A stretch of 64,000 nucleotides of DNA from Poseidonibacter antarcticus (GCF_003667345.1 NZ_RCWF01000004.1:125674-189673); one strand, 5' to 3'; shown: positions 24,601-32,493, numbered from the stretch's first letter. Notes: a model not told the origin generated them from the letters alone. Numbers and translations are program-made.

Positions 24601-25236
24601 TTGTGCTGCTTCATAAATTTTTGTAAGTTTTTCAACTAATACTTCAACTACATTATCAAAATTTAAAGGATTTATTTGTGAAAAAATAGTAGATATTTTA
24701 ATAGAAATATAATCAACATTAGGATTTTCTAATGCTTTTATATATTTTTCCATTCGCTCACTAGCTTCTTCTTCACCAAGAACAACTTCTCCAATTAGAT
24801 TAATATTTACTCTAGTACCTTCTGCTTTTCTTTTTTGAAGATGTGCATTAAAAATATCATCTTCACCTTTAATTACAACAGTTTTTGTATCTTCTCTAAT
24901 TTGATTTACAAATAAAGGAACAGAAATATTTGGTAAATATTTACCTATATTTTGGAATAAATATAAAAGTGTTTTATCTTTTGTTGTAAAGAAATGTGCC
25001 ATTCCATGTTTTTCTAATAAAAAACATATTTGGTCAGCAATTCTAGCATTTGATTGTGCTCTAAAACATTGATCCATTAACTCTATTAAAAGTGCTTTAT
25101 CTTTGGGATGCTCAAGCATCTTATTCATTTTTACATAGAATTCTCTATCAAAATCACTTACTAACTGTGTTGCTCTATTTTGCCATTTTTCAGCTAGTTT
25201 TACTGCTGAATTTATAAGTTCTTGTTCTTTTTTCAT
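21667..25236 (-). CDS. putA: Bifunctional proline dehydrogenase / P5C dehydrogenase
   Basis: This 1189-aa enzyme oxidises proline to glutamate in two steps, using FAD and then NAD. The proline dehydrogenase barrel fills about residues 75-470. The aldehyde dehydrogenase part (about 540-1000) has 'LSAETGGKDAT' with its catalytic glutamate and 'GNSGQKCSATS' with catalytic Cys790. A further C-terminal region of about 200 residues follows. It starts directly with the dehydrogenase part and has no N-terminal RHH DNA-binding domain, unlike trifunctional E. coli PutA (about 1320 aa). A structured leader (25276-25348) precedes it and the liv genes are just upstream. Confidence 0.97.
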   Translation of the reverse strand: MKKEQELINSAVKLAEKWQNRATQLVSDFDREFYVKMNKMLEHPKDKALLIELMDQCFRAQSNARIADQICFLLEKHGMAHFFTTKDKTLLYLFQNIGKYLPNISVPLFVNQIREDTKTVVIKGEDDIFNAHLQKRKAEGTRVNINLIGEVVLGEEEASERMEKYIKALENPNVDYISIKISTIFSQINPLNFDNVVEVLVEKLTKIYEAAQKNQYTTNSGEKRDKFINLDMEEYRDLAITVEVFKKTLEKPQFKNYYAGIVLQAYLPDSHLWQKDLCDWARNRVKNGGSAIKFRLVKGANMEMEETEASQKHWEMVTYIDKADTDSNYKRMARYALLKENAPFMHIGTASHNLFDQAYATTLAQEFGTSEFHTIEMLEGMSDAARLAVKEISKSVILYAPTASKEQFTNAIAYLVRRLDENTGPDNFIRYSFGLTVGSSNWKMQEKLFRESFEVEKTSFVGAKRTQNRLDEKWEDFSNSSYDTNSYHAEADTDFILEKNQVWAKNIVKKWKNTKNTVHTIAPVVIGGVELIGERKIYDAIDKSQFEDGILAGRFALATKEDIQKAVEVAKADIDGWRDLTNEQRHEALKAAAIKFREKRDDLIGVAAAEVGKVFTETDVEVSEAIDFIEFYSHAVRHFDGYENLSVKGKGVGVVVPPWNFPIAIPVGGVSASLAAGNTVIIKPASAAALCAYEMCKCFWEAGISKNTLQFLPCPGELAGEYLIPNKDVDFLILTGGEDTASAMLKARNDLFLSAETGGKDATIVTNMADREQAVKNVCQSAFGNSGQKCSATSLLVLEDEVYNDASFKKALIDTASSMNVGSIWDFKNRIGTLANKVSGNLERAINELEGNETWALKPSFENNNPYMLKPSIKWGVEEGNFIHMNELFGPVLAVMRASDLKHAVKIVNETGYGLTSGIESLDEREVTYWKENLKAGNLYVNRGTTGAIVLRQPFGGMGKSAIGAGRKAGFYNYITQFIEVKETKTPKVAKKYNTDLTRFIENCAKVQNEKQDFEKLSVALQSYYENFENEFSQSKDYSKVRGEDNNFRYLPLDNVLIRVSSEDTLFEVVSRILAAKVSGVRFKVSIENNDEIQSFLANAQELFGPRDGLVIQTNDEMIKIMDKFDRVIYSDISKVPQNVFKKSADTLTFIVRAKPMMEGRLELLNYFIEQSISHSFHRYGNIGARGLK

Positions 25237-25275
25237 TTTAAATCCTTAAAATTAATTTGTTTTTAAATAAATTTC

Positions 25276-25348
25276 AAGTAGCTTAGTGCCAGGCTTTTGG
25301 TCTGAGATTGAGGGGAGATGCCGCCAAGTAAATTCCCTCAAGCTACTT
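25276..25348 (-). promoter_or_regulatory. Structured leader element A (before putA)
   Basis: A perfect 9-bp closing stem (AAGTAGCTT / AAGCTACTT) encloses a GAGGG/CCCTC hairpin whose loop carries TTTACTTGGCGGCATC, then a small CAG/CTG hairpin with loop ACCAAAAGC. TTGG in the first loop could pair with CCAA in the second. The 3' end lies 40 bp from the putA ATG and 19 bp after the livF stop. It shares core, order and downstream sequence with element B, so a cis-regulatory RNA is likely; a terminator role for the liv genes is the alternative. Confidence 0.55.
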
Positions 25349-25366
25349 TTCTTCAACGTTTTTTAA

Positions 25367-26089
25367 CTAATGTTTTTTTCCTAAATATGCTTCTTGAATT
25401 GTTTTAGAATTTAATAACTCATCAGCTGTTCCTTCATGTGTAATTTTCCCAACTTCTAAAACATAAGCCCTATCAGCTAATTTTAAGGCTGCTTTTGCAT
25501 TTTGTTCTACTAATAAAACAGTCACACCAGATGACGCGATTTCTTTAACTGCTTTAAAAATAGCTTTAATTAGAATCGGAGCAAGTCCTAAAGATGGTTC
25601 ATCAAGGATTAATAGCTTTGGTTTAGACATAATTGCTCTACCAATTGCTAACATTTGTTGCTCACCACCTGAAAGTGTTCCTGCAAGCTGTTTTTTTCGC
25701 TCTTTAAGTCGTGGCAAGATGTCATAAATCCATTCTAATGTTTCTTTATCATGATCTTTTAATGTATAAGCACCCATCATTAGATTTTCTTCTACTGTTA
25801 AAATTCCAAATACTCTTCGTCCTTCTGGTGAATGAGACATACCTAAAGATACAATATCATGAGCTTCACATTTAGTAATATCATTTTTATCAAAAACAAT
25901 ACTTCCTGATTTTGGTTTTAAAAGACCAGATATAGTTTGTAAAGTTGTAGTTTTCCCAGCACCATTAGCACCTAAAATAGTAACCACTTCACCACGTTTA
26001 ACATGAAGACTAATACCTTTAATAGCAGAAATTGCTCCATAAGATACATGAAGGTCTTTTACATCTAATAATATTTCATTATTTACCAT
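25367..26089 (-). CDS. livF: Branched-chain-type amino-acid ABC transporter ATPase
   Basis: This 240-aa ATPase energises the LIV-type importer. Walker A is 'GANGAGKTT' near residue 38, the signature is 'LSGGEQQM' and Walker B is 'LLILDEPSLGLAP'. Its length and the 'SPEGRRVFGILTVEENL' segment are typical of LivF. Its ATG overlaps the livG stop. The substrate need not be leucine; with putA next, proline or a mix of neutral amino acids is possible. Confidence 0.93.
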   Translation of the reverse strand: MVNNEILLDVKDLHVSYGAISAIKGISLHVKRGEVVTILGANGAGKTTTLQTISGLLKPKSGSIVFDKNDITKCEAHDIVSLGMSHSPEGRRVFGILTVEENLMMGAYTLKDHDKETLEWIYDILPRLKERKKQLAGTLSGGEQQMLAIGRAIMSKPKLLILDEPSLGLAPILIKAIFKAVKEIASSGVTVLLVEQNAKAALKLADRAYVLEVGKITHEGTADELLNSKTIQEAYLGKKH

Positions 26090-26868
26090 TACGCTTCCTC
26101 CTCATCGTCATCTGTTCCAATATATGCTTCAATAACTCTTGGATCATCTTGAACAAATTCTGGTAAACCTTGAGAAATTTCTTTTCCAAAGTTAATAACA
26201 GTAATATAATCTGTTAATTTCATTACCATTTCCATATCATGTTCAATCATCATAATTCCAAGACCCATTTCTTTAATCTTTAAAATTATATTTGTTAACT
26301 CAATTGTTTCATTTTCATTAAGTCCCGCTGCTGGTTCATCTAAGATTAAAATCTCAGGATCTGCAGCTAATGCTCTAGCCATTTCAATTTTTCTTTGGTT
26401 ACCGTAAGACAAATCTCCTGCTGGAGTATCTGCATATGCACTTAAACCAAAAAATTCCATTAGTTCTTCAACTTTTTTCCAACAATTTAATTCATCTTTT
26501 CTATAAGCAGATGTATGAATAATTGAGTGATACCATTTTTGTTTTGACTTTGTATGAGTTCCTGCAATAATATTCTCAGCAACACTCATTTCTTTAAATA
26601 ATCTAATATTTTGGAATGTTCTTAAAACTCCTCTTTGAGCAATTTTATAAGGTTGCATTCCTGTAATATCTTCACCTTTATATTTAATAGTTCCTTTTTC
26701 AGGAGTATAAATACCTGTTACACAGTTAAAAAGTGTAGTTTTCCCAGCCCCATTTGGACCAATAATTCCATAAATTTGACCAGGTTTTACTTTAATTGTT
26801 AAATCATCAATTGCAACTAAACCGTGGAACAATTTTGAAACATTTTCAATCTCTAATACATATTTCAT
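26089..26868 (-). CDS. livG: Branched-chain-type amino-acid ABC transporter ATPase
   Basis: This 259-aa ATPase has Walker A 'GPNGAGKTT', signature 'LSYGNQRKIEMARAL', Walker B 'ILILDEPAAGLN' and the LivG-typical 'GVLRTFQNIRLFKEMSV'. An acidic 'DDDEEEA' ends the protein. It overlaps livM and livF by single bases, so the five genes form one translation-coupled unit. Confidence 0.93.
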   Translation of the reverse strand: MKYVLEIENVSKLFHGLVAIDDLTIKVKPGQIYGIIGPNGAGKTTLFNCVTGIYTPEKGTIKYKGEDITGMQPYKIAQRGVLRTFQNIRLFKEMSVAENIIAGTHTKSKQKWYHSIIHTSAYRKDELNCWKKVEELMEFFGLSAYADTPAGDLSYGNQRKIEMARALAADPEILILDEPAAGLNENETIELTNIILKIKEMGLGIMMIEHDMEMVMKLTDYITVINFGKEISQGLPEFVQDDPRVIEAYIGTDDDEEEA

Positions 26869-27830
26869 TATTTACTCCCTTTTTTAGCTACATTTTTCTT
26901 TAAAAATTTTGGGATATTTCCAAATTTTGCTGGCCATACACCATTTGGTCTTAAAATCATAGTTAATACCATTGCCGCACCAAAAATTAAATATCTTGAT
27001 TCTTTAAACTCTGTAAATAACTCAGGTAATACAAACATTACAAAAGTTCCTATTATAATTCCAGGAAGTGAAGCAGATCCACCAACTAAAACAATAGCAA
27101 AGAACATAACAGATTGCATAAAGTTAAATGACTCAGGACTAACTGCTGAATACTGAATAGCAAATACAGCACCCGCAGCACCTGCAATTGCCGCACCTAA
27201 AGCAAAGGCAAATAATTTGTAATATGAGATATTAATTCCCATTGATTTTGCTGCTATTTCATTTTTATTTATATAATATAATGCTCGTCCATACTTTGAA
27301 GTATCAAGGTTTCTAATAATTAATAATGTAACTAATAATAAACCAAAGGCAATATAATAAATTGCTGTATCAGAGAATAATTCATATCCAAAAACTCTTA
27401 CAACATCAATTCCAAAGATACCATTTGGACCACCTGTTAAACCAAATACATCATTTGATAAAACTTGTTCAAAAATAATATTAAATCCAATAGTAGCAAC
27501 TAGTAAATAATCACCTCTTAAATGAATGATTGGACCAGCTAGTAATATTGAAAAAATTACTGGAACAATAATTGCAAAAGGAAGAGTATAAATAATCTCC
27601 ATTCCAAAATGTACATTTAAAATAGCCGTTGTATATGCACCCATACCAAAGAAAATAGCATGACCCATATTGAAGATTCCTGCTCGTCCTAGAATAATAT
27701 CTTGAGAAAAAGCAACAACTGCAAATACTAAAAATGTAATACCAATACTTAACCACGCTGAGTCAACTAAAAACGGAAAAACTGCCATGATAGCTATAAA
27801 AGCTACGGCTGTAAGTGTAGTTTTATTCAT
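26868..27830 (-). CDS. livM: Branched-chain-type amino-acid ABC transporter permease
   Basis: This 320-aa inner-membrane protein has about nine hydrophobic segments and the LivM pattern 'GRAGIFNMGHAIFFGMGAYTTA' (only its ends are distinctive: GRAGIFNMGH and GAYTTA) plus 'RALYYINKNEIAAKSMGIN'. It pairs with LivH to form the channel. Start and stop overlap the neighbouring liv genes. Confidence 0.93.
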   Translation of the reverse strand: MNKTTLTAVAFIAIMAVFPFLVDSAWLSIGITFLVFAVVAFSQDIILGRAGIFNMGHAIFFGMGAYTTAILNVHFGMEIIYTLPFAIIVPVIFSILLAGPIIHLRGDYLLVATIGFNIIFEQVLSNDVFGLTGGPNGIFGIDVVRVFGYELFSDTAIYYIAFGLLLVTLLIIRNLDTSKYGRALYYINKNEIAAKSMGINISYYKLFAFALGAAIAGAAGAVFAIQYSAVSPESFNFMQSVMFFAIVLVGGSASLPGIIIGTFVMFVLPELFTEFKESRYLIFGAAMVLTMILRPNGVWPAKFGNIPKFLKKNVAKKGSK

Positions 27831-28732
27831 TATACTTTCTCCGCCGTTTTTTCACCAAGTAATCCAGTTGGTCTTATAATTAAAATTACTATAAGTAAAA
27901 TAAATGTAAATGTTTCAGCCCATTCAGTTGAAATATAACCTGAAATCATTGCATTGAATAATCCAAGTAAAAGGCCACCTAGCATTGCTCCTGGAATTGA
28001 ACCAATTCCGCCAATAATTGCAGCGATAAATGCATTTAATCCATAAAGCCAACCCATATCAAATGTTAGACCTCTATAATAAATACCAATAAATAAACCA
28101 CCAATTGCTCCAAGCATAGAACCCACAACAAAAATAATTACAATGATTCTATTAACATTAATACCCATTAACTTTGCAGCATCTTGATCTATTGCAGTTG
28201 CACGAATAGCCGTACCCATTTTTGTTTTATTAATAAATGTATAAAGTGCTATCATTAAAACAGCTGATAAGGCTAAAATCACTACTTGTGTAAATGAAAT
28301 AATTACACCACCAAAATTCCAAGAAGTTGCGGGGAATACGTCAGCTGGAAAAATTTCCATATTAGGACCCCATATCAACATAATTGCATTTTGTATTACT
28401 AAAGAAGCTCCAAGTGCTGAAACAACAGCACTTAACCTTGGTGCCGTTCTTAAAGGTCTGTATGCAAGACGCTCAAGAAGAACACCCACAAAAGCTACAA
28501 CTATTGCTGTTAAAGAAAATACTATTACAATATTTACTAAAGACAATGCATTTGAACCATAAAATTGAGTAAAAATAGTAAGTCCTACATAAGCAGAAAA
28601 GGCAACAAGGTCACCGTGTGCGAAGTTAATTAACTTCATCACACCGTAAACCATTGTATAACCTAAAGCTACTAATGCATATAAACTTCCTACTGTTAAA
28701 CCATTAATTAACTGTTGAAGAAAAGTATCCAT
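27830..28732 (-). CDS. livH: Branched-chain-type amino-acid ABC transporter permease
   Basis: This 300-aa permease has about eight membrane segments and the LivH patterns 'QQLINGLTVGSLYALVALGY', 'MKLINFAHGDL' and 'AFIAAIIGGIGSIPGA'. It is encoded 13 bp after the binding-protein gene. Confidence 0.94.
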   Translation of the reverse strand: MDTFLQQLINGLTVGSLYALVALGYTMVYGVMKLINFAHGDLVAFSAYVGLTIFTQFYGSNALSLVNIVIVFSLTAIVVAFVGVLLERLAYRPLRTAPRLSAVVSALGASLVIQNAIMLIWGPNMEIFPADVFPATSWNFGGVIISFTQVVILALSAVLMIALYTFINKTKMGTAIRATAIDQDAAKLMGINVNRIIVIIFVVGSMLGAIGGLFIGIYYRGLTFDMGWLYGLNAFIAAIIGGIGSIPGAMLGGLLLGLFNAMISGYISTEWAETFTFILLIVILIIRPTGLLGEKTAEKV

Positions 28733-28745
28733 TATTTAACCTTAT

Positions 28746-29870
28746 TTATTCAGAAACTACTGATTTTGTACCATCATTCTTCATTTTATAAACAACGAAT
28801 TTAGCACCAACTCTTTCACCATCTTCTCTAATGTTAAAAGGACCTGTAATTCCTGGAAAATCTTTCATATCATTTCTAATATAATCAGAAATTTTCTTAG
28901 TATCAAAAGATTTAGTTTTTTCAACACCTTCAATAATCGCTCTTAATCCATCTGCATTTGTAACTGGCCAAATTGATGGAGGATTCATTTTAAATTCTGC
29001 TTTATAAGCTGCAAGATATTTTTTTGCTACTTCGTAAGGTAAAATTTCTGGAGTTGGGAAGTTAATTAAAACAGTACCTTCAGCAGATTTACCAGCTAAT
29101 TTATAGAAATCAGGATTATCATTTGAATCACCACCAACAAAATCAGCATCAATTCGTAATTGTGTTTGTTGAGCTTTTAATAATCCACCATCAGTATAAT
29201 AACCTGAATAATAAATTACATCTGGTTTCATAGCTTTAACTTTTGTTAACATTGCTGTAAAGTTTTGAGTACCTGATTTGATTTTCCCTCTAAATACTAC
29301 ATTTCCACCAAGAGCTTTAATTGAAGCTTCTGTAGCATCTCCTAAACCTTCTGAATAAGAAGAATAATCAGATAAAACTACAATATTCTTATATTTTTTA
29401 GTATTTACCATATATTCAGCTGTAAAATCACTTTGTGCAGAATTTGGAAATGAGTTTCTAAAGAAAGTCCAATATTTTCTTTTAATTAAAGCATCACTTG
29501 TACCATCACTTGTTTGTAAAACTTTATTTCTATAGTATGTAGTTTGAGCAGCTTCAGTTGCTCCTGAAGTATATGAACCAATTACAGCAATAACACCAGC
29601 ATTAACTAACTTTTTAGCACAAACCGCAGCTTTTTGAGCTTTTGCTTCATCATCACAAGTAACAACTTCAATTTGTTTACCTAAAAGTCCACCTTGGGCA
29701 TTTTTTTCTGCAACAATTAACTTAACAAAGTTTTCAATACTTTGACCTTCATTTGCATACTTTCCAGTAATTGGTGCTTGAACACCTATTTTAACAGTAT
29801 CCGCAGCAATTAGTGAACTAGCAACAATTGCACTTAGTGCTAATGCACCTGATAATTTTTTTAAATTCAT
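28746..29870 (-). CDS. livK: LIV-type ABC transporter substrate-binding protein
   Basis: This 374-aa periplasmic protein has a signal peptide (residues 1-22, 'SALALSAIVASSLIAA') and a Peripla_BP_6 fold with 'VKIGVQAPITGKYANEGQS', 'VVTCDDEAKAQKAAVCAKKL' and 'VIGSYTSGATEAA'. It is the first transporter gene and lies only 31 bp after the 219-aa cassette gene, so it is probably transcribed with it. The ligand is not determined by sequence. Confidence 0.92.
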   Translation of the reverse strand: MNLKKLSGALALSAIVASSLIAADTVKIGVQAPITGKYANEGQSIENFVKLIVAEKNAQGGLLGKQIEVVTCDDEAKAQKAAVCAKKLVNAGVIAVIGSYTSGATEAAQTTYYRNKVLQTSDGTSDALIKRKYWTFFRNSFPNSAQSDFTAEYMVNTKKYKNIVVLSDYSSYSEGLGDATEASIKALGGNVVFRGKIKSGTQNFTAMLTKVKAMKPDVIYYSGYYTDGGLLKAQQTQLRIDADFVGGDSNDNPDFYKLAGKSAEGTVLINFPTPEILPYEVAKKYLAAYKAEFKMNPPSIWPVTNADGLRAIIEGVEKTKSFDTKKISDYIRNDMKDFPGITGPFNIREDGERVGAKFVVYKMKNDGTKSVVSE

Positions 29871-29901
29871 TTTTTCTCCTTAGTTTGAATTAAATTTTAG
29901 T

Positions 29902-30561
29902 TTATATTGTAGGCTCAATAATATAACAACCTACACACCATTCACCGATATTTTCGATTTTTTTGATGTCGCCTCCTTTAAAACTTGATTTTAAATTTTT
30001 ATATGAATAGACTATTTCATCAAATGCTTCAATAATCTCTTCTAATCTTTTTTCACTTTTTTTTCTTGCAGTATTTGAAATATCTAGGAAAAAAGCAAAA
30101 ATAGCATAATCCAATGATGATTCATCTGCTTTATCTCTTTGAAGTAATTTACACATTTTATGAATATCATTTTTATATTCAATTTGTGCATTTCTTACAC
30201 CATTTCTAATGCTCATTATCACTTTTGAAATTGAATCATTGTCACCTTTATGCTCAAATCTCTCATCAAGAGTTAAACATACTACATCTTGTACAATATT
30301 GTGTTCTTTCATAAACCATTTAACTGCATCTCTTTTTGGTAAAGAACATCTTAGTATATCAGCAATTGTTGCATCTATGAAAATTTCTGGTGCATTTTGC
30401 AATTTTGCAATTTCTTGAGATACATGAATTGTTAAAAATTTTGGAGGTCCATAAGATAAAAATAATTCATCTGAAGTCCAATTAGTATAATTTTCTTTAG
30501 CAATTGTAATTCCTTTTATAACAGAATCAACAATTTTATCTTGGCTTGGGAACTTATGCAT
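29902..30561 (-). CDS. Unknown protein, partner of RHH protein (copy B)
   Basis: This 219-aa soluble protein is a paralog of the 213-aa protein at 17806-18447, alike at roughly half of positions by eye and longer by a short insert ('QRDKADE') after the middle. Conserved acidic and aromatic blocks include 'PEIFIDATIAD', 'LTLDERF' and 'GEWCVGCYIIE'. No domain is recognised. Its ATG overlaps the RHH stop (TAATG). It precedes livK in the same direction, so it belongs to the operon of the amino-acid importer. Confidence 0.75.
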   Translation of the reverse strand: MHKFPSQDKIVDSVIKGITIAKENYTNWTSDELFLSYGPPKFLTIHVSQEIAKLQNAPEIFIDATIADILRCSLPKRDAVKWFMKEHNIVQDVVCLTLDERFEHKGDNDSISKVIMSIRNGVRNAQIEYKNDIHKMCKLLQRDKADESSLDYAIFAFFLDISNTARKKSEKRLEEIIEAFDEIVYSYKNLKSSFKGGDIKKIENIGEWCVGCYIIEPTI

Positions 30562-30797
30562 TAGTATTCCTCACCTAAATAATTTTCATCAACTTCTTGT
30601 ATGATTCCACTTTCAAAAAGAATATCTTCAATAAGTTTATTTTTAGAAATATTTAATGACTTACTTAATATTAAAAGTGCTTTATCTAATCTTTTATCTA
30701 TTTTAACAGTAAGTTGAGAAATTTCTTTCTTATTACCTTTGATATGATTGTTAATTACCTTTTGAATAACTGATCTTTTATTTTTTTGTTTCGCCAT
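30561..30797 (-). CDS. Small RHH-like DNA-binding protein (copy B)
   Basis: This 78-aa protein is a paralog of the one at 18450-18686. After a basic arm comes 'ISQLTVKID' (strand), 'KRLDKALLILSKSLN' (helix) and 'SKNKLIEDILFES' (helix), the ribbon-helix-helix layout. The strand that would contact DNA differs slightly from copy A (QLTVKIDKR against QLSIKIDEN), which may give a different operator preference. A 53-bp imperfect palindrome lies just upstream. It heads the liv-putA run. Confidence 0.78.
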   Translation of the reverse strand: MAKQKNKRSVIQKVINNHIKGNKKEISQLTVKIDKRLDKALLILSKSLNISKNKLIEDILFESGIIQEVDENYLGEEY

Positions 30798-30810
30798 TTG
30801 TATATCTTCT

Positions 30811-30863
30811 TTACTAATTATATTTAGGTAGTACTTTTTGTACTACTATATTTTCTTTAGTAA
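30811..30863. promoter_or_regulatory. 53-bp imperfect palindrome, probable RHH operator B
   Basis: A perfect core (GTAGTAC, five T, GTACTAC at 30828-30846) is flanked by outer arms TTACTAA (30811) and TTAGTAA (ending 30863). It lies 14 bp before the RHH start and shares TAGTA units with operator A. Confidence 0.6.
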
Positions 30864-30948
30864 TTATTTCTAATATAAACTTAATTAAAACTTACAATAA
30901 TAACATATTTAGTATATAAAATAAACAATTTTATAAAAAACCTTAATT

Positions 30949-30964
30949 TGCTACTTTAATGCTA
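30949..30964 (-). promoter_or_regulatory. Tandem TAGCA motif upstream of cassette B
   Basis: The minus strand reads TAGCATTAAAGTAGCA, identical over all 16 bases to the copy at 18838-18853 and at the same 152-bp distance from the RHH start codon. Confidence 0.5.
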
Positions 30965-30993
30965 CTTTTCTATTGTTTTTTGATAATTTAAAT

Positions 30994-31875
30994 TTATTTA
31001 GAAGTTTTAATTTGCTGTATTATTAGACCAATAATAATAGTAGATAATCCAATGATAGTAGATATATATATTTCTTCACCAATTATAAAATATATAAAAA
31101 TTAAAGATATAAATGGAGAAATAAAAATAAGATTTGCAATTTTAGCTGTTGATATTGCACTTTGCATTGCCTTTAGCCAAAAGAAAAAAGTTAAACCCAT
31201 CTCAAAGACACCTACATATATTGCTGCGATTAAACCTGATAAAGAAGGAATTTCTAAGGGTTGAGTTAATAAAAAGAAAATTACTATTATAGGAAGTGAT
31301 AATATAAAGTTAGAAAATAAACCAACTATTGGGTCAACCTTTGCTTTAGTATTTAATATCCAATACATAGACCATAATATTGTAGAAAAGAGTGCTAATA
31401 AAACCCCATTAATATCAGAAAAATTAAGAGAAAAAGGCTCACCTTTTGTTGAAATAATTAATACACCAAAATAACAAATAATACCTGCAACAATATCACT
31501 TAGTGTAATTTTTTGTTTTAAAAAAATGACTGAAAGATAAGTTAACATCAATGCCCAAGTATAATTTATAGCTTGTGCTTCTTGAGCAGGAAGAATATCA
31601 TACGCTTTAAATAAAACTATATAATATAAAAAAGGATTAATTATTCCAAGAAGTAGTATTATTTTTAGATTTGATTTAATATGATTTTTTACATCATTCA
31701 TTTTTTTTTGATAAGTAATAATACTAAAAAGAATAATTGTTGAACTAAAAGTAGCATAAAGAACTAGTTCATAAGGGCTTAAGTATTGTAAAGCAATTTT
31801 AAATGCAGTTGCTACTGTAGACCAAAAAAAGATTGCAGTTAAGGCATATTTATATGCTAAAGATTGAGATTGGAT
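30994..31875 (-). CDS. EamA/DMT-family transporter with no standard start codon at its N-terminus
   Basis: The frame encodes a ten-helix EamA drug/metabolite transporter of about 293 residues. The first helices ('YALTAIFFWSTVATAFKIAL') are coded between 31702 and 31860, yet this stretch has no ATG, GTG or TTG in frame. The first ATG is at 31701, inside the protein, and would give a 235-aa protein lacking the first helices. The frame runs back to the DedA stop codon (31885-31887) and is in the DedA frame. Possible starts are ATC 31875 or another ATN codon, coupled to DedA termination; a lost start codon is the alternative. Confidence 0.65.
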   Translation of the reverse strand: MQSQSLAYKYALTAIFFWSTVATAFKIALQYLSPYELVLYATFSSTIILFSIITYQKKMNDVKNHIKSNLKIILLLGIINPFLYYIVLFKAYDILPAQEAQAINYTWALMLTYLSVIFLKQKITLSDIVAGIICYFGVLIISTKGEPFSLNFSDINGVLLALFSTILWSMYWILNTKAKVDPIVGLFSNFILSLPIIVIFFLLTQPLEIPSLSGLIAAIYVGVFEMGLTFFFWLKAMQSAISTAKIANLIFISPFISLIFIYFIIGEEIYISTIIGLSTIIIGLIIQQIKTSK

Positions 31876-31884
31876 ACTTTTACT

Positions 31885-32484
31885 TTATTTTTTATTTTTA
31901 ATCTTTTTATAATACCAAAAACCTAGTATTGCTAATAAAAATAAAACTGTTATTATGATATATCTTAAATACTCTTTTATTAAAGCTTGATTATCACCTA
32001 AAAAATATCCTAAAAGTGTTAAAATCACAACCCAAATAGCAGCACCTAAAGTTGTATATATCGAAAAAGTCAATAAATTCATCCTTGCAAGTCCAGCTGG
32101 AAATGAAATATATTGTCGAACAGCAGGAATTAGTCTTCCTGAAAAAGTAGAAATATGTCCATGTGATTTGAAGAAATCTTCCATTTGTTTAATAGTTTCT
32201 TCTTTTATAAAAAAGTATTTACCATATTTAATTAAAAATTTTCTTCCAAATTTAACTGCTAAAAAATAGTTAAATAATGCGCCACTAAGTGAGCCTGCAA
32301 TACCACACAAAATAACAATGTAAATATTCATTTCACCTTTAAAAACTAGATAACCAGCAGGTATCATAACAACTTCTGAAGGAAAAGGGAAAAAAGAACT
32401 TTCCAAAAACATCATAATAAAAATACCAATATAGCCTAAACTACCAACAGTTTGGACAATAAAGTCAACAATATCATGAAGCAT
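31885..32484 (-). CDS. DedA-family membrane protein
   Basis: This 199-aa inner-membrane protein has the DedA/SNARE-associated pattern: '[20 protein letters not shown]' near residue 27, '[20 protein letters not shown]' and '[22 protein letters not shown]'. These proteins act in lipid flipping and envelope homeostasis. ATG 32484 follows AAGGTGTCTT. A basic tail ends the protein. Confidence 0.9.
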   Translation of the reverse strand: MLHDIVDFIVQTVGSLGYIGIFIMMFLESSFFPFPSEVVMIPAGYLVFKGEMNIYIVILCGIAGSLSGALFNYFLAVKFGRKFLIKYGKYFFIKEETIKQMEDFFKSHGHISTFSGRLIPAVRQYISFPAGLARMNLLTFSIYTTLGAAIWVVILTLLGYFLGDNQALIKEYLRYIIITVLFLLAILGFWYYKKIKNKK

Positions 32485-32493
32485 AAGACACCT

